A stretch of 23,840 nt of DNA from an uncultured Eubacteriales bacterium (GCA_900554705.1 USIH01000014.1:1-23840), one strand, 5' to 3'; counted from the first letter of the stretch, positions 6,808-14,406 are shown. The notes: a model not told the origin generated them from the letters alone. Numbers and translations are program-made.

Positions 6808-6885
6808 TTACTTGCGGTCTTCCTGACGGTTCTGGTTGTTCTGATTCGTCTGGTTGTTCTGCTGGTTTTGCTTACGGTTTTCCAT
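6808..6885 (-). CDS. 25-residue Q/N-rich peptide, possible small spore protein
   Basis: ATG at 6885 has TTGGAGGATTGAAAA before it, a strong ribosome site. The product starts MENRKQNQQNNQTNQ and ends QNRQEDRK; more than half of the residues are Gln or Asn and the rest are mostly charged, with no hydrophobic core. The RKQNQQ string also occurs in the repeats of gamma-type small acid-soluble spore proteins (SspE), but the peptide is far shorter than those. A forespore-type promoter upstream and a terminator downstream make it a complete transcription unit. It sits between spoVAE and other probable spore genes. The role is unproven; a forespore storage or packing peptide is my inference. Confidence 0.65.
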   Translation of the reverse strand: MENRKQNQQNNQTNQNNQNRQEDRK

Positions 6886-6929
6886 TTTTCAATCCTCCAA
6901 TGATTTTCATTACGGTTTGTCCGCGTGCA

Positions 6930-6958
6930 TAGTATGCCCGACGTCTGTCCGCTTATCC
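6930..6958 (-). promoter_or_regulatory. Sigma-G/sigma-F-like forespore promoter of the Q/N-rich peptide
   Basis: On the minus strand, -35 GGATA (6954-6958) fits the GNATR pattern. After a 17-base spacer, -10 CATACTA (6930-6936) is the classic forespore sequence. It starts immediately after the spoVAE stop codon. Confidence 0.6.
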
Positions 6959-6960
6959 GC

Positions 6961-7314
6961 CTATTTGTCCTTCGGCTTAAAGATCAGTCCGGCAAGCCAG
7001 CCGAAGACGATCGCGGCGCAGATGCCCGCAGCGGTCGCGCCCAGACCGCCCGTGAAAATGCCCCAGAATCCTTTTTCGTCAACGGCTTCCTTCACGCCCG
7101 TTGCCAAGGTGTTCCCGAAGCCGGTCAGAGGAACAGTCGCGCCCGCGCCTGCGAAATCCACGAGTTTGCCGTACAGCCCGACCGCGCCGAGCAGCACGCC
7201 GATGACGACATAGGAGACTAAAATGCGCGCGGGCGTCAACTTTGTTTTGTCGATCAGGATCTGGCCGATGAGACACAGCAGACCGCCGACCAGAAATGCT
7301 TTTACATAGTCCAT
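6961..7314 (-). CDS. spoVAE: Stage V sporulation protein AE
   Basis: The product has 117 residues, starting MDYVKAFLVGGLLCLIGQIL. The ATG is at 7314, only two bases after the spoVAD stop, with AAGGAGC inside the end of spoVAD. The family signature GAGATVPLTGFGNTLATGVK is present, and about four hydrophobic helices fill the protein. SpoVAE belongs to the forespore inner-membrane SpoVA channel that takes up Ca-dipicolinic acid during sporulation and releases it in germination. It partners SpoVAD, encoded just upstream, and uses the product of DpaAB (16842-18217). A longer ATG-started frame to 7494 overlaps spoVAD and was rejected. Confidence 0.95.
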   Translation of the reverse strand: MDYVKAFLVGGLLCLIGQILIDKTKLTPARILVSYVVIGVLLGAVGLYGKLVDFAGAGATVPLTGFGNTLATGVKEAVDEKGFWGIFTGGLGATAAGICAAIVFGWLAGLIFKPKDK

Positions 7315-7316
7315 TC

Positions 7317-8336
7317 TTAGCTCCTTTCCGTGCAGATGGATACCGCGTGGCAGACGGCGGGGATGGACTCGCCCTGCTGCGTCGAGAGCGGGGAGAGCAG
7401 TGCGCCCGTGCCGCAGAAGAGCAGCCGCGTCAGTGTATGCCGGCGCATCTGGTTGAGCAGATAGCCGCACAGCACGCTTGCGCTGCATCCGCATCCGCTG
7501 CCGCCGCAGTGGACGTCCTGCCGCTTGGCGTCGTAGATCATCATGCCGCAGTCGCGGTAGCGGTCTGCCAGCGTGACGCCCTCTTTTTGAAACAGCTCCT
7601 GCACGATCTGGTGACCTAAGCTGCCCAGATCACCCGTGACGATCAGATCGTAGTCCTCCGGCGCGAGCTTGAGATCGTCAAAATGCGCGCGGATCGTCTC
7701 GAAAGCCGCCGGAGCCATTGCCGCGCCCATGTTGGCCGCGTCCTTGATCCCGTAGTCCTCGATCGTACCGATCGTGGCCGAGCGAAGAAACGGCCCCTTG
7801 CCGCTCCTTGCGAGGATCACGGCGCCCGCGCCCGTGACCGTCCACTGCGCCGTCGGTGTGCGCTGCCCGCCATAGCCGAGCGGGAAGCGGTACTGCCGCT
7901 CGGAGGAAGCAAAGTGCGAAGAGGTCAGCGCGAGCGCCTTGCGACAGTAGCCGCCGTCAACGCTCATCGCAGCCAAAAGCAGGCTCTCTGCCATGGTGGA
8001 GCAGGCGCCGTAAAGCCCGAAGGTCGGGATCTTCATGGAGCGCACGGTGAAGCTCGAACCGATGCACTGATTGAGCAGGTCGCCCATAAACGCTGCGTCC
8101 AGTTCGGACTTGTCGACGCCGCCCTTTTCCAGTGCAAGACGAAGCGCCGTTTTTTGCATTTGTGTTTCCGCCTTTTCCCATGTCCGCTGGCCGAAGGTCG
8201 TGTCCTTGCTCGTCAGGTCGAAGCTGCCGGACAGCGGTCCCTCCGCCTCTTTTTTTCCTGCCACGGACGCGTAGGAGACAATGGCGGGTAGTTCAGAAAA
8301 TATGATACTTTGTTTTCCGCGATGCAGCGGTTCCAT
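7317..8336 (-). CDS. spoVAD: Stage V sporulation protein AD (DPA-binding subunit)
   Basis: The product has 339 residues, close to the usual ~338. I chose the ATG at 8336 because GGAGG lies eight bases upstream; an in-frame GTG at 8345 overlaps that site. It has the thiolase-like fold typical of SpoVAD: LPAIVSYASVAGKKEAEGPL at the start, FGLYGACSTMAESLLLAAM in the middle, then TGDLGSLG and GGSGCGCSASVL. SpoVAD sits on the outer face of the forespore inner membrane and binds dipicolinic acid. spoVAC, which usually precedes spoVAD, is absent: spoVAD starts right after a strong terminator. I see no clear promoter in the 45 bases between them. Confidence 0.95.
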   Translation of the reverse strand: MEPLHRGKQSIIFSELPAIVSYASVAGKKEAEGPLSGSFDLTSKDTTFGQRTWEKAETQMQKTALRLALEKGGVDKSELDAAFMGDLLNQCIGSSFTVRSMKIPTFGLYGACSTMAESLLLAAMSVDGGYCRKALALTSSHFASSERQYRFPLGYGGQRTPTAQWTVTGAGAVILARSGKGPFLRSATIGTIEDYGIKDAANMGAAMAPAAFETIRAHFDDLKLAPEDYDLIVTGDLGSLGHQIVQELFQKEGVTLADRYRDCGMMIYDAKRQDVHCGGSGCGCSASVLCGYLLNQMRRHTLTRLLFCGTGALLSPLSTQQGESIPAVCHAVSICTERS

Positions 8337-8377
8337 TGGCAGCACCTCCGTTTTTGCTATCTTTCCCGCAAACGGTA

Positions 8378-8427
8378 AAAATATAAATCATCGCCCTGAA
8401 GCAAACGCTTCAGGGCGATGATTTATA
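8378..8427 (-). terminator. Very strong terminator after the NlpC/P60 gene
   Basis: A perfect 21-bp stem (8382-8402 with 8407-8427) has an AAAC loop (GTTT on the minus strand) and is followed on the minus strand by TTTTTACC. It begins three bases after the stop of the NlpC/P60 gene. Confidence 0.9.
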
Positions 8428-8430
8428 CGA

Positions 8431-9369
8431 TCAACCGGCGATGCGGTGTGCGGTCAGGTAGCGATTTGCGTACCACGACTCGGAAAGACTGGAGATGACG
8501 ACGCCGGTGCTGCTGTTCTGCGCGTGGACAAACTGGTTGTTGCCGATGTAAATGCCGACGTGCTGCGCAGTGCTGCCGTAACCGAAGTAGATGACATCGC
8601 CGGGCTGGAGGCTGTCGCGCGAGACGGCATAACCGTCCGCGAGCTGCGCCGTCGCGGTGCGATTGATCTTGTAGCCGAAGTGCGTAAAGACGTACTTGAC
8701 AAAGCCGGAGCAGTCAAAGCCGGAGGGATCCGCGCCGCCGTATACGTAGCGGTAGCCGACATATTGCAGCGCGTAGTCCGCGATCTTCTGTCCCGCCGAG
8801 GTGGAGGAAGAAGAGGCGCCGGTTCCCGTGCTGCCGTTCGTCGTGAGCGTCGCTGCGGTGCCATAGTTCTGTGCGGGCTTTTCCAGCAGGGTCACGAGGT
8901 CGCTGCGGATGTAGCCGGTCTTGCTGCCATAGGTGACTTTGTACCAGTTGGTATTAAAGCCGATGATCTGCACCGTTTCGCCCGCCTTGAGCTGCGCGAC
9001 GAGGGAAGAGGCGGTAGAGGGGCCGGAGCGGAGGTTAGCGACCGCCGGATCGACGGAACCCTTGCCGAGATCAATGTTTTCACGGGACTTGTAGGTAACA
9101 TAGTCGCTGTGGATATAGCCGATGTGCAGATTGTAGTTTACGAGATACCACTGACCGACGCGGCGAATGATGACAACGCTGTCGCCGTCGTGCGCGGTGG
9201 CCAAAATTTTTGCCGAGGTATTGGGCTTTGCGCGGACGCGCAGACCGCCGTTGGCCTCCACGACGCCGATGCCGGTTTTCAGCTCCGTCGCCGCTGCGGG
9301 CAGAACGGCGCAGGCGGTAACAGCAAGCACAAGCATAAGGACGGTCAAAAGTCTTGTGATCCGTTTCAT
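8431..9369 (-). CDS. Secreted NlpC/P60 peptidoglycan endopeptidase with two SH3 domains
   Basis: The product has 312 residues. I chose the ATG at 9369, after GGGAGGG and before a signal peptide (residues 1-28, MKRITRLLTVLMLVLAVTAC then AVLPAAA). A lipobox-like VTAC at Cys 20 is possible, but cleavage after AAA is equally likely. Two bacterial SH3 domains follow (about 33-93 and 104-162), each with LRxxP and GYI-S-D motifs, then a Ser/Thr/Gly linker (173-193). The NlpC/P60 domain spans about 194-312 and carries the catalytic triad Cys 220 (DCSGFV), His 270 (QHVGIYIG) and His 282. Such enzymes cut the D-Glu to diamino-acid bond in stem peptides outside the cell. It is co-transcribed with the 96-residue gene upstream. 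Confidence 0.92.
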   Translation of the reverse strand: MKRITRLLTVLMLVLAVTACAVLPAAATELKTGIGVVEANGGLRVRAKPNTSAKILATAHDGDSVVIIRRVGQWYLVNYNLHIGYIHSDYVTYKSRENIDLGKGSVDPAVANLRSGPSTASSLVAQLKAGETVQIIGFNTNWYKVTYGSKTGYIRSDLVTLLEKPAQNYGTAATLTTNGSTGTGASSSSTSAGQKIADYALQYVGYRYVYGGADPSGFDCSGFVKYVFTHFGYKINRTATAQLADGYAVSRDSLQPGDVIYFGYGSTAQHVGIYIGNNQFVHAQNSSTGVVISSLSESWYANRYLTAHRIAG

Positions 9370-9395
9370 GGTATGTACCCTCCCAAGGTAAGTTT

Positions 9396-9686
9396 TTATT
9401 TTGCGTTCAATGCACGCTCCAGCCACACACAGCCAACATCCAAAGCAGTGTAGAAGCCGTCTTTTTCGCTTTTCTTCACAACGCGGTCGCGCGCCTTCGC
9501 GTTCGGGTCGGTGCGCTGAAGCTGAACGGAGACCTTTGTCGCAAGGTCAAGATCGTTGAGCTTTTTTGTCTCCAGGATCTGCAGCATGACGATGTACTCG
9601 TCTGCCATGGAGCCGTAGTAGACCAGATTGTCCTTCCGCATCAGGGGATGTCCCTTGTACATCAGGACTTCATTTTTTTCGGACAT
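9396..9686 (-). CDS. Conserved 96-residue protein upstream of the NlpC/P60 gene
   Basis: ATG at 9686 follows GGAGGTAGCT. The sequence starts MSEKNEVLMYKGHPLMRKDN and continues LVYYGSMADEYIVMLQIL, then an amphipathic C-terminal part ending VGCVWLERALNAK. There is no signal peptide or membrane helix, so it is cytoplasmic. Beta strands followed by helices suggest a small alpha/beta domain, and the Val-Gln-Leu phrase (VSVQLQRTD) suggests a binding surface, but I recognise no motif. It has its own near-consensus promoter and lies 26 bases before the NlpC/P60 gene, so the two are probably one transcript. I recall similar unnamed proteins in Oscillospiraceae. Confidence 0.75.
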   Translation of the reverse strand: MSEKNEVLMYKGHPLMRKDNLVYYGSMADEYIVMLQILETKKLNDLDLATKVSVQLQRTDPNAKARDRVVKKSEKDGFYTALDVGCVWLERALNAK

Positions 9687-9966
9687 AGCTACCTCCAGAA
9701 GAAAATGTAACCGAATTGTAACACACGGAAACGATTTTGTCAACACTTTGGCCGGAAAAAATAAAATGGTAACAAAATGTGCTTCGCCGATTACACCGGT
9801 CCGGTAACGCTGGGAGAGGGTTGGATGTTGTTTTGGGAGGGGAAACAGAGCGGGGCTTCCGCCAAGCGAAAGCCCCACAGACTGTCATAAAACCGTCAAA
9901 ATGCCAAAGAGCAGTTTTGACTTGCTGCACGCCTTGCCATGCGCCGGTTTGCTCGCGTTTTTGGCC
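9687..9966. other. 280-base intergenic region between ireB and the 96-residue gene
   Basis: It holds the promoter at 9715-9743 and a hairpin at 9852-9876, read on the minus strand as a weak terminator for ireB. That hairpin has an 11-position stem with one mismatch and only a poor T-run. I see no open frame with a ribosome site and no RNA gene here. Confidence 0.5.
9715..9743 (-). promoter_or_regulatory. Near-consensus sigma-A promoter of the 96-residue/NlpC operon
   Basis: On the minus strand, consensus -35 TTGACA (9738-9743), a 17-base spacer, and -10 TACAAT (9715-9720). It lies 28 bases before the start codon at 9686. This is one of the strongest promoters in the window. Confidence 0.9.
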
Positions 9967-10212
9967 TCAATCGAAGAGGTAATGGCGGACAAGCTCCTGC
10001 AACAGCTCGTCACGGTCGAGCTTGCAGATCAGGCTGCGAGCATTGTTGTGGTTTGTAATGTAGGTGGGATCCTCCGAGAGGATATAGCCGACGATCTGAT
10101 TGATGGGATTATATCCCTTTTCGGTCAGAGAGCAGTAGATCTGTGTCAGGATCTGCTTCATCTCACCCTCATTTTCCACGGGTACCGCGAATTTGATGGT
10201 GTTGTCTTCCAT
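9967..10212 (-). CDS. ireB: IreB family regulatory phosphoprotein (UPF0297)
   Basis: The product has 81 residues. I chose the ATG at 10212 because AAAGGGG sits ten bases upstream; an in-frame GTG at 10221 lies too close to that site. The family core is clear: [20 protein letters not shown], then [20 protein letters not shown], ending ELVRHYLFD. In Enterococcus, IreB is the substrate of the Ser/Thr kinase IreK, phosphorylated on N-terminal Thr residues, and affects cephalosporin resistance and peptidoglycan precursor flow. Thr 5 in MEDNTIKF is the likely counterpart. In many Firmicutes it lies between alaS and ruvX; neither is here, so the context is unusual. Confidence 0.93.
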   Translation of the reverse strand: MEDNTIKFAVPVENEGEMKQILTQIYCSLTEKGYNPINQIVGYILSEDPTYITNHNNARSLICKLDRDELLQELVRHYLFD

Positions 10213-10238
10213 AGTGCTCACACCCCTTTCTAACCTAT

Positions 10239-10267
10239 ATCATATACCAATTCATCCGGAAAGTAAA
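10239..10267 (-). promoter_or_regulatory. Probable sigma-A promoter of ireB
   Basis: On the minus strand, -35 TTTACT (10262-10267), a 17-base spacer, and -10 TATGAT (10239-10244). It lies 27 bases before the start at 10212, just after the end of the ABC permease gene. The -35 is weak (four of six). Confidence 0.6.
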
Positions 10268-10275
10268 GAGCTTTT

Positions 10276-12630
10276 TTATTCGACCGATTTCAGCGCCTGC
10301 GCCATATCCACGCCGCGAATTTTCCGCTTGAGCAGCAGATTGACCGCGACGCCGAAGAGTACGGTCATAAGCACGCTGAGTGCAAAGCTCAATAGCGAAA
10401 TGCGCACGTCAAAACAGATAAGATCCAGCTTGATCTGCGCCATGACATAGGCGTGCAGCGCAATGCCCATCGGGATACCGGCCAACGCGCCGAGTACGGT
10501 CAGGATCAGGTTTTCGCGCAGAATATAGCGGTTGGTCTCCGCGTCGTAAAAACCGAGCACCTTGATCGTGGCGATCTCCCGCGTGCGCTCCGTAATGTTG
10601 ATGTTTGTCAGATTGTAAAGCACGATAAAGGCAAGCACGGCGGCGCAGATCACGACGATAAGGACGATGTAGTTCAGACTCTGCATCATCGTGCCCATGC
10701 GTTCGCGAAGATCGTCGCTGACATTGACGGACAGGACATTCGCGTCGCTGCGCAGCGAGGCGGCCGTCTCGCGCACGTCACTGCCCTCCGGCAGCGACAC
10801 CCATGCCGTGCGGTACTGCGGCGCGTGCCCGAAGCCCTCCGTGTAGGTTGCGCCGTTTAGGTAGACGTAGTGATACAGATAGTTGTCAAAAATGCCGCTG
10901 ACCGTCACGGAAAAACGGTGGTCGATGGTCAGCGTATCGCCGACCTTGATACCCAGCGTATCGGCAAGCGCACGACTCAGGATGCACGCGTTGTCCGTCG
11001 GATAGGAAACAGCCTTGTTCCCGTCGTGTAGATCGACAAAGCCCGATGTGTCGTCGCCCTTCACGCTCAGCACATACGCCTCCTTGCTCTTTCCACCGCC
11101 CGACACGTCGAAGCTCTCCTGCGAGACGTAGAGCGCGTTTTCAAGGCCGTCGTCCTGCGGCGCACGGAAGACCACGTCCAGATCATAGGTCGTGATCTCG
11201 TCGAACTGGTAGTTGACGACGTTTGCAATGGAGTCGCGTAAGCCGTAGCCCGTGATCAACAGTGCAGTGCAGCCGCCGATGCCGATGATCATCATGAACA
11301 TCCGCAACTTGTAACGCAAGAGATTACGAATGGAGACCTTGCACAAAAAGCCGATATGCTCCCATAGGTCGGTGCGCTCAAGGAGAATGCGCTTGCCGAC
11401 TTTCGGCGCTTTCGGCCGGATCAGCTGCGCGGCGGGACGCACAAGTTCCGAGCGAATGGCAAGCCAAGTTGCGCTCAACGCGCAGAGCAGATACGCCACC
11501 GAAGCGTACAGCGCCAGCGCCCAATCGAAGGTGTAGAGTAGTCGGGAGGAAAAACCGTACGTGATATTGTAGGCTCGAAACAGTATCTGCGGCAGGAAGA
11601 GCGAACCGGCCGCGAGGCCGACCACGCAGCCGAGCAGGGAAGCGCTCGTTGCGTAGAGAAAATAAATGTTCATGATGGAGAGGTCTGAGTACCCCAGCGC
11701 CTTGAGCACACCGGATTGCGTGCGCTGTTCGCTGACCATCCGCGTCATCGTGGTGATGCAGATGAGCGCCGCGACCGCAAAGAAAAACAGAGGGAATACG
11801 CGCGAAACACTGTTTACGATGTCCGAATCGCTTTCAAAGCAGGCATAGCCCACATTGTCATCGCGGTCGAGCACATAGCTCTGCGCGCTCTGCCCGAATT
11901 GTGCCGCACGCTGCTGCGCCTCCTGCGCGGCAAGCTCCGTCACCTGTGTGCGCGCCGCGTCGACCGAGTCGCGGTAAGCGGCGGAATAGACCGAGCCGTG
12001 CGCGCCTGTCAGGGTCACATAGAGTGTCGTGTCATAGTCGTCGAGGAAAGCATCCTTCGGCAGGTAGAAAAAGCCTGTGAGCGTTCCTGTCCCGACCGAG
12101 GTGCTGCCGCGCTCGTTGTTGAGATAGAGCGGCGATTTGACCAAGCCTACGACGGTGTATTTCTGTGCGGCGAGACCGATCTGCGGGTCGTCCACGCTAA
12201 CCGTCTTGCCAAGATCCTCCTTCGTATAAGTCCACGCGTCGGCAAGGCACTCCGTCGCGTTCTGCGGTAGTCGACCCTGCTTTAATTCGAGCGTGTTGAT
12301 CTGCTGCGGAAGGCTGATAAAACGGTAGGCTGCCTGCGGGTATCCGTCCATGGTGGCAAGCGCGTCCAGACTTTTGCTGCCCTCACAGGCATCCACGCCG
12401 TCCTGCGCGGCGATGCGCTCCGCCGCCTGTGAGTCAAAGCCGACCGAGCTGTAGAGCGCAAAGTCATAGAATCGGTGATCCGAGAGGTAGCGGTCGAGCG
12501 TGTGGAGCATGGCGCTCTTTGTCAGGCGCAGACCGCAGAAAAAGCCGATGCCGAGCGCGACGATCGCCGCAATGGCGAAAAAGCGGCCAAGGCTCTTGCG
12601 GATCTGCCGCAGTGTCATTTTTAGCACCAT
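10276..12630 (-). CDS. FtsX/MacB-type ABC transporter permease with duplicated core
   Basis: The product has 784 residues from the ATG at 12630, five bases after the ATPase stop; a GTG at 12642 overlapping that stop is an alternative. It has two FtsX-type units. Unit 1 has one helix near 17-34, an extracellular domain to about 275, then three helices near 280-395 (RVFPLFFFAVAALICIT, SASLLGCVVGLAAGSLF, LYASVAYLLCALSATW). Unit 2 has one helix near 445-465, an extracellular domain, and three helices near the C-terminus. MacB-family (type VII) transporters move lipids, peptides or drugs, or use ATP to drive periplasmic or surface events. In Firmicutes this form often exports antimicrobial peptides; the substrate here is unknown. 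Confidence 0.9.
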   Translation of the reverse strand: MVLKMTLRQIRKSLGRFFAIAAIVALGIGFFCGLRLTKSAMLHTLDRYLSDHRFYDFALYSSVGFDSQAAERIAAQDGVDACEGSKSLDALATMDGYPQAAYRFISLPQQINTLELKQGRLPQNATECLADAWTYTKEDLGKTVSVDDPQIGLAAQKYTVVGLVKSPLYLNNERGSTSVGTGTLTGFFYLPKDAFLDDYDTTLYVTLTGAHGSVYSAAYRDSVDAARTQVTELAAQEAQQRAAQFGQSAQSYVLDRDDNVGYACFESDSDIVNSVSRVFPLFFFAVAALICITTMTRMVSEQRTQSGVLKALGYSDLSIMNIYFLYATSASLLGCVVGLAAGSLFLPQILFRAYNITYGFSSRLLYTFDWALALYASVAYLLCALSATWLAIRSELVRPAAQLIRPKAPKVGKRILLERTDLWEHIGFLCKVSIRNLLRYKLRMFMMIIGIGGCTALLITGYGLRDSIANVVNYQFDEITTYDLDVVFRAPQDDGLENALYVSQESFDVSGGGKSKEAYVLSVKGDDTSGFVDLHDGNKAVSYPTDNACILSRALADTLGIKVGDTLTIDHRFSVTVSGIFDNYLYHYVYLNGATYTEGFGHAPQYRTAWVSLPEGSDVRETAASLRSDANVLSVNVSDDLRERMGTMMQSLNYIVLIVVICAAVLAFIVLYNLTNINITERTREIATIKVLGFYDAETNRYILRENLILTVLGALAGIPMGIALHAYVMAQIKLDLICFDVRISLLSFALSVLMTVLFGVAVNLLLKRKIRGVDMAQALKSVE

Positions 12631-12635
12631 GGCGC

Positions 12636-13337
12636 TCACCACTCGATCTGCTCGACCGGAACGGGCGCGTCGTTGCGCGTGACCGAGGCGATCTGTCCGC
12701 TGCGCAGACGGATGACGCGGTCGGCCATGGCGGTCAGCGCGGAATTATGCGTGATGATCACGACGGTCATATTGCCGTTCCGGCTCTGCGCCTGTAGCAG
12801 CGAAAGGATCTGCTTGCCGGTCTGGTCGTCCAGTGCGCCCGTCGGCTCGTCACACAGAAGCAGCTTCGGCCGCTTTGCAAGCGCTCGGGCGATGGCAACG
12901 CGCTGCTGCTCGCCGCCGGAGAGCTGCGCAGGGAAGTTTTGCATCCGCTCTTCCAGCCCGACGGCGGCAAGCACCTCGCGTGCGGGCAGAGGATCGGTGC
13001 AGAGCTGGCTTGCGATCTGCACATTTTCCAGTGCCGTCATGTTCGGCAGCAGATTGTAAAACTGGAAAACAAAACCGACCTCATGGCGGCGGTAGGCCGT
13101 CAGCCGCCTGCGATCGTAGGCGGAGACTTCCTCGCCGTCGAGCGTGATCTTGCCGGAGGACAGGCGATCCATGCCGCCGAGAATGTTCAAAAGCGTGGTT
13201 TTCCCAGCGCCGGACTGTCCGACGATGACGCAGATCTCGCCCTGTTCAATGTCGAAGGTCGCATCCTTCAGCGCGTCGATACGGATGTCGCCGGTCTGAT
13301 AGATCTTGCTTACGTGATCAAAGTGGATGTACGGCAT
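12636..13337 (-). CDS. ABC transporter ATP-binding protein (LolD/MacB type)
   Basis: The product has 233 residues. I chose the ATG at 13337 because GAGGT lies five to six bases upstream; an earlier in-frame ATG overlaps that site. Walker A GQSGAGKTT is at 40-48, Q-loop Gln 92, signature LSGGEQQRV at 139-147, Walker B LLLCDEP with Glu 164, and switch His 197. The EPTGALD form is characteristic of the LolD/MacB/FtsE group, which pairs with FtsX-like permeases. The permease gene follows directly, so the two form one transporter with the ATPase as a dimer in the cytoplasm. No two-component system lies next to it, unlike many bacitracin-type (BceAB) pairs. Confidence 0.95.
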   Translation of the reverse strand: MPYIHFDHVSKIYQTGDIRIDALKDATFDIEQGEICVIVGQSGAGKTTLLNILGGMDRLSSGKITLDGEEVSAYDRRRLTAYRRHEVGFVFQFYNLLPNMTALENVQIASQLCTDPLPAREVLAAVGLEERMQNFPAQLSGGEQQRVAIARALAKRPKLLLCDEPTGALDDQTGKQILSLLQAQSRNGNMTVVIITHNSALTAMADRVIRLRSGQIASVTRNDAPVPVEQIEW

Positions 13338-13370
13338 AAGATACCTCATTTCTGTGTTTCTATGTGTTTT

Positions 13371-13411
13371 GAAAAACGCTGCTTCTCAAGATCCGTGCAG
13401 AGAAGCAGCGT
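13371..13411 (-). terminator. Terminator of the rhomboid-like gene
   Basis: A perfect 12-bp stem (13376-13387 with 13400-13411) has a 12-base loop and runs into TTTTT on the minus strand. It starts six bases after the stop at 13417. The ABC genes follow within 35 bases, and I could not find their promoter. Confidence 0.85.
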
Positions 13412-13416
13412 AAAGG

Positions 13417-14406
13417 TCACCGAATGTGGGTATGGTTGTTGATGTGGTCGATGCAGTAGCAATAATATCCCCTGCATTTGGAGCAGTAACGGAACTCGAG
13501 ATCCGGATAATCGGTGTCGGTGCGGCCGCAGACGGTGCACTTGTGGCGATAGGGGCGCGCCTGCTGCGTGCGCTGCGCCTGCTCCGTCTTGCGCCGGAAT
13601 TCTTCGCGGCGGCTCGTCTCGCCCTGCATCCCGCGGTAGTAATCGGCGCGCCGCTGCTGCTGCCGGTATCCGCTGCGGAAGTTCGGCAGGAGCGCCTTCC
13701 AGCGCCCTCCGAAATAGAGGAAGTAGTTGCCGAGCGTTACAAAGGGAAGCAGAATGTAAAGGAGCGCGGGCAGGCCATAGGCAGTGCCATAGGCTTGCCA
13801 GACCGGAATGACGATCTGGCTCACATCGTTCAGAATCTCAAGCACCATCATGATAAGATAGAACAGGCCGAGGAATTTCATCTTGATCGGGATGATGAAA
13901 AGCAGAAGCACCTGCGTATCCGGCGCGATCGTCGCGACTGCAAGGAAGAGCGTCAGGTTCAGCGGAGAGACAGAGACAAGAGTGTAGAGCAAAAGTGATT
14001 TGGACGCTGCCGGGAAGATGGCATAGATGAGAAAGGCAAAAAGGTCGGTCAGGAGAATGCCCGAGAAATAGTAAAGATTAAAGCGAAGTGTTCCCCAGTA
14101 CTGCTCCAGTACCGTGCCGAGCCAGAAGTAAAAGAGGATCGAGAAAAACGCACCGATCAGGCGGCTGCCCAAAAAGCCACTGCTCAGGGCAAAGGTGAAA
14201 ACATAGGAAAACAGGCGCCAGACCTCTCCGCGCAGGATGCGGTCTACACGGAAGGAAAGAAACTGATAAACATTGTTTGTACCAAAAATGAACGAGAAGA
14301 GAAACGCAATGGCGTTGATGATGCAGATAAATGTCATCAAATGTGGGATGCCTTTGTTGCTGTTGCGGGAGACAAAGGCATTGTAGCGGTTTCGCAGGTC
14401 ACGCAT
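13417..14406 (-). CDS. Rhomboid-like membrane protein lacking the catalytic dyad, with C-terminal zinc ribbon
   Basis: The product has 329 residues; AAGGAGGG precedes the ATG. About six hydrophobic helices lie between 22 and 235. Rhomboid-like marks are EVWRLFSYVF (61-70; WR motif in the first loop) and LGTVLEQYWGTLRFNLYY (97-113). The GxSG serine and the later catalytic His are not found, so it should be an inactive relative, as with derlins and TMEM115 in eukaryotes. An Arg/Gln-rich linker (240-288) leads to a Cys/His tail with CTVC (290, 293), CSKC (308, 311), Cys 316 and 318 and His 321, 325 and 327, probably one or two zinc sites in the cytoplasm. It is monocistronic, with its own promoter and terminator. 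Confidence 0.8.
   Translation of the reverse strand: MRDLRNRYNAFVSRNSNKGIPHLMTFICIINAIAFLFSFIFGTNNVYQFLSFRVDRILRGEVWRLFSYVFTFALSSGFLGSRLIGAFFSILFYFWLGTVLEQYWGTLRFNLYYFSGILLTDLFAFLIYAIFPAASKSLLLYTLVSVSPLNLTLFLAVATIAPDTQVLLLFIIPIKMKFLGLFYLIMMVLEILNDVSQIVIPVWQAYGTAYGLPALLYILLPFVTLGNYFLYFGGRWKALLPNFRSGYRQQQRRADYYRGMQGETSRREEFRRKTEQAQRTQQARPYRHKCTVCGRTDTDYPDLEFRYCSKCRGYYCYCIDHINNHTHIR

Noticed and set aside
8382..8427. The long perfect inverted repeat as an operator or mobile-element end
   Set aside because: It lies directly after a stop codon, has a 4-base loop and ends in a T-run on the minus strand, which is an ordinary terminator layout.
8446..9453. Long plus-strand open frame (335 codons) opposite the NlpC/P60 gene
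   Set aside because: It has no ribosome site and no recognisable motif, and it mirrors a gene with clear signal peptide, SH3 and NlpC/P60 domains. GC-rich codon use leaves antisense frames open.
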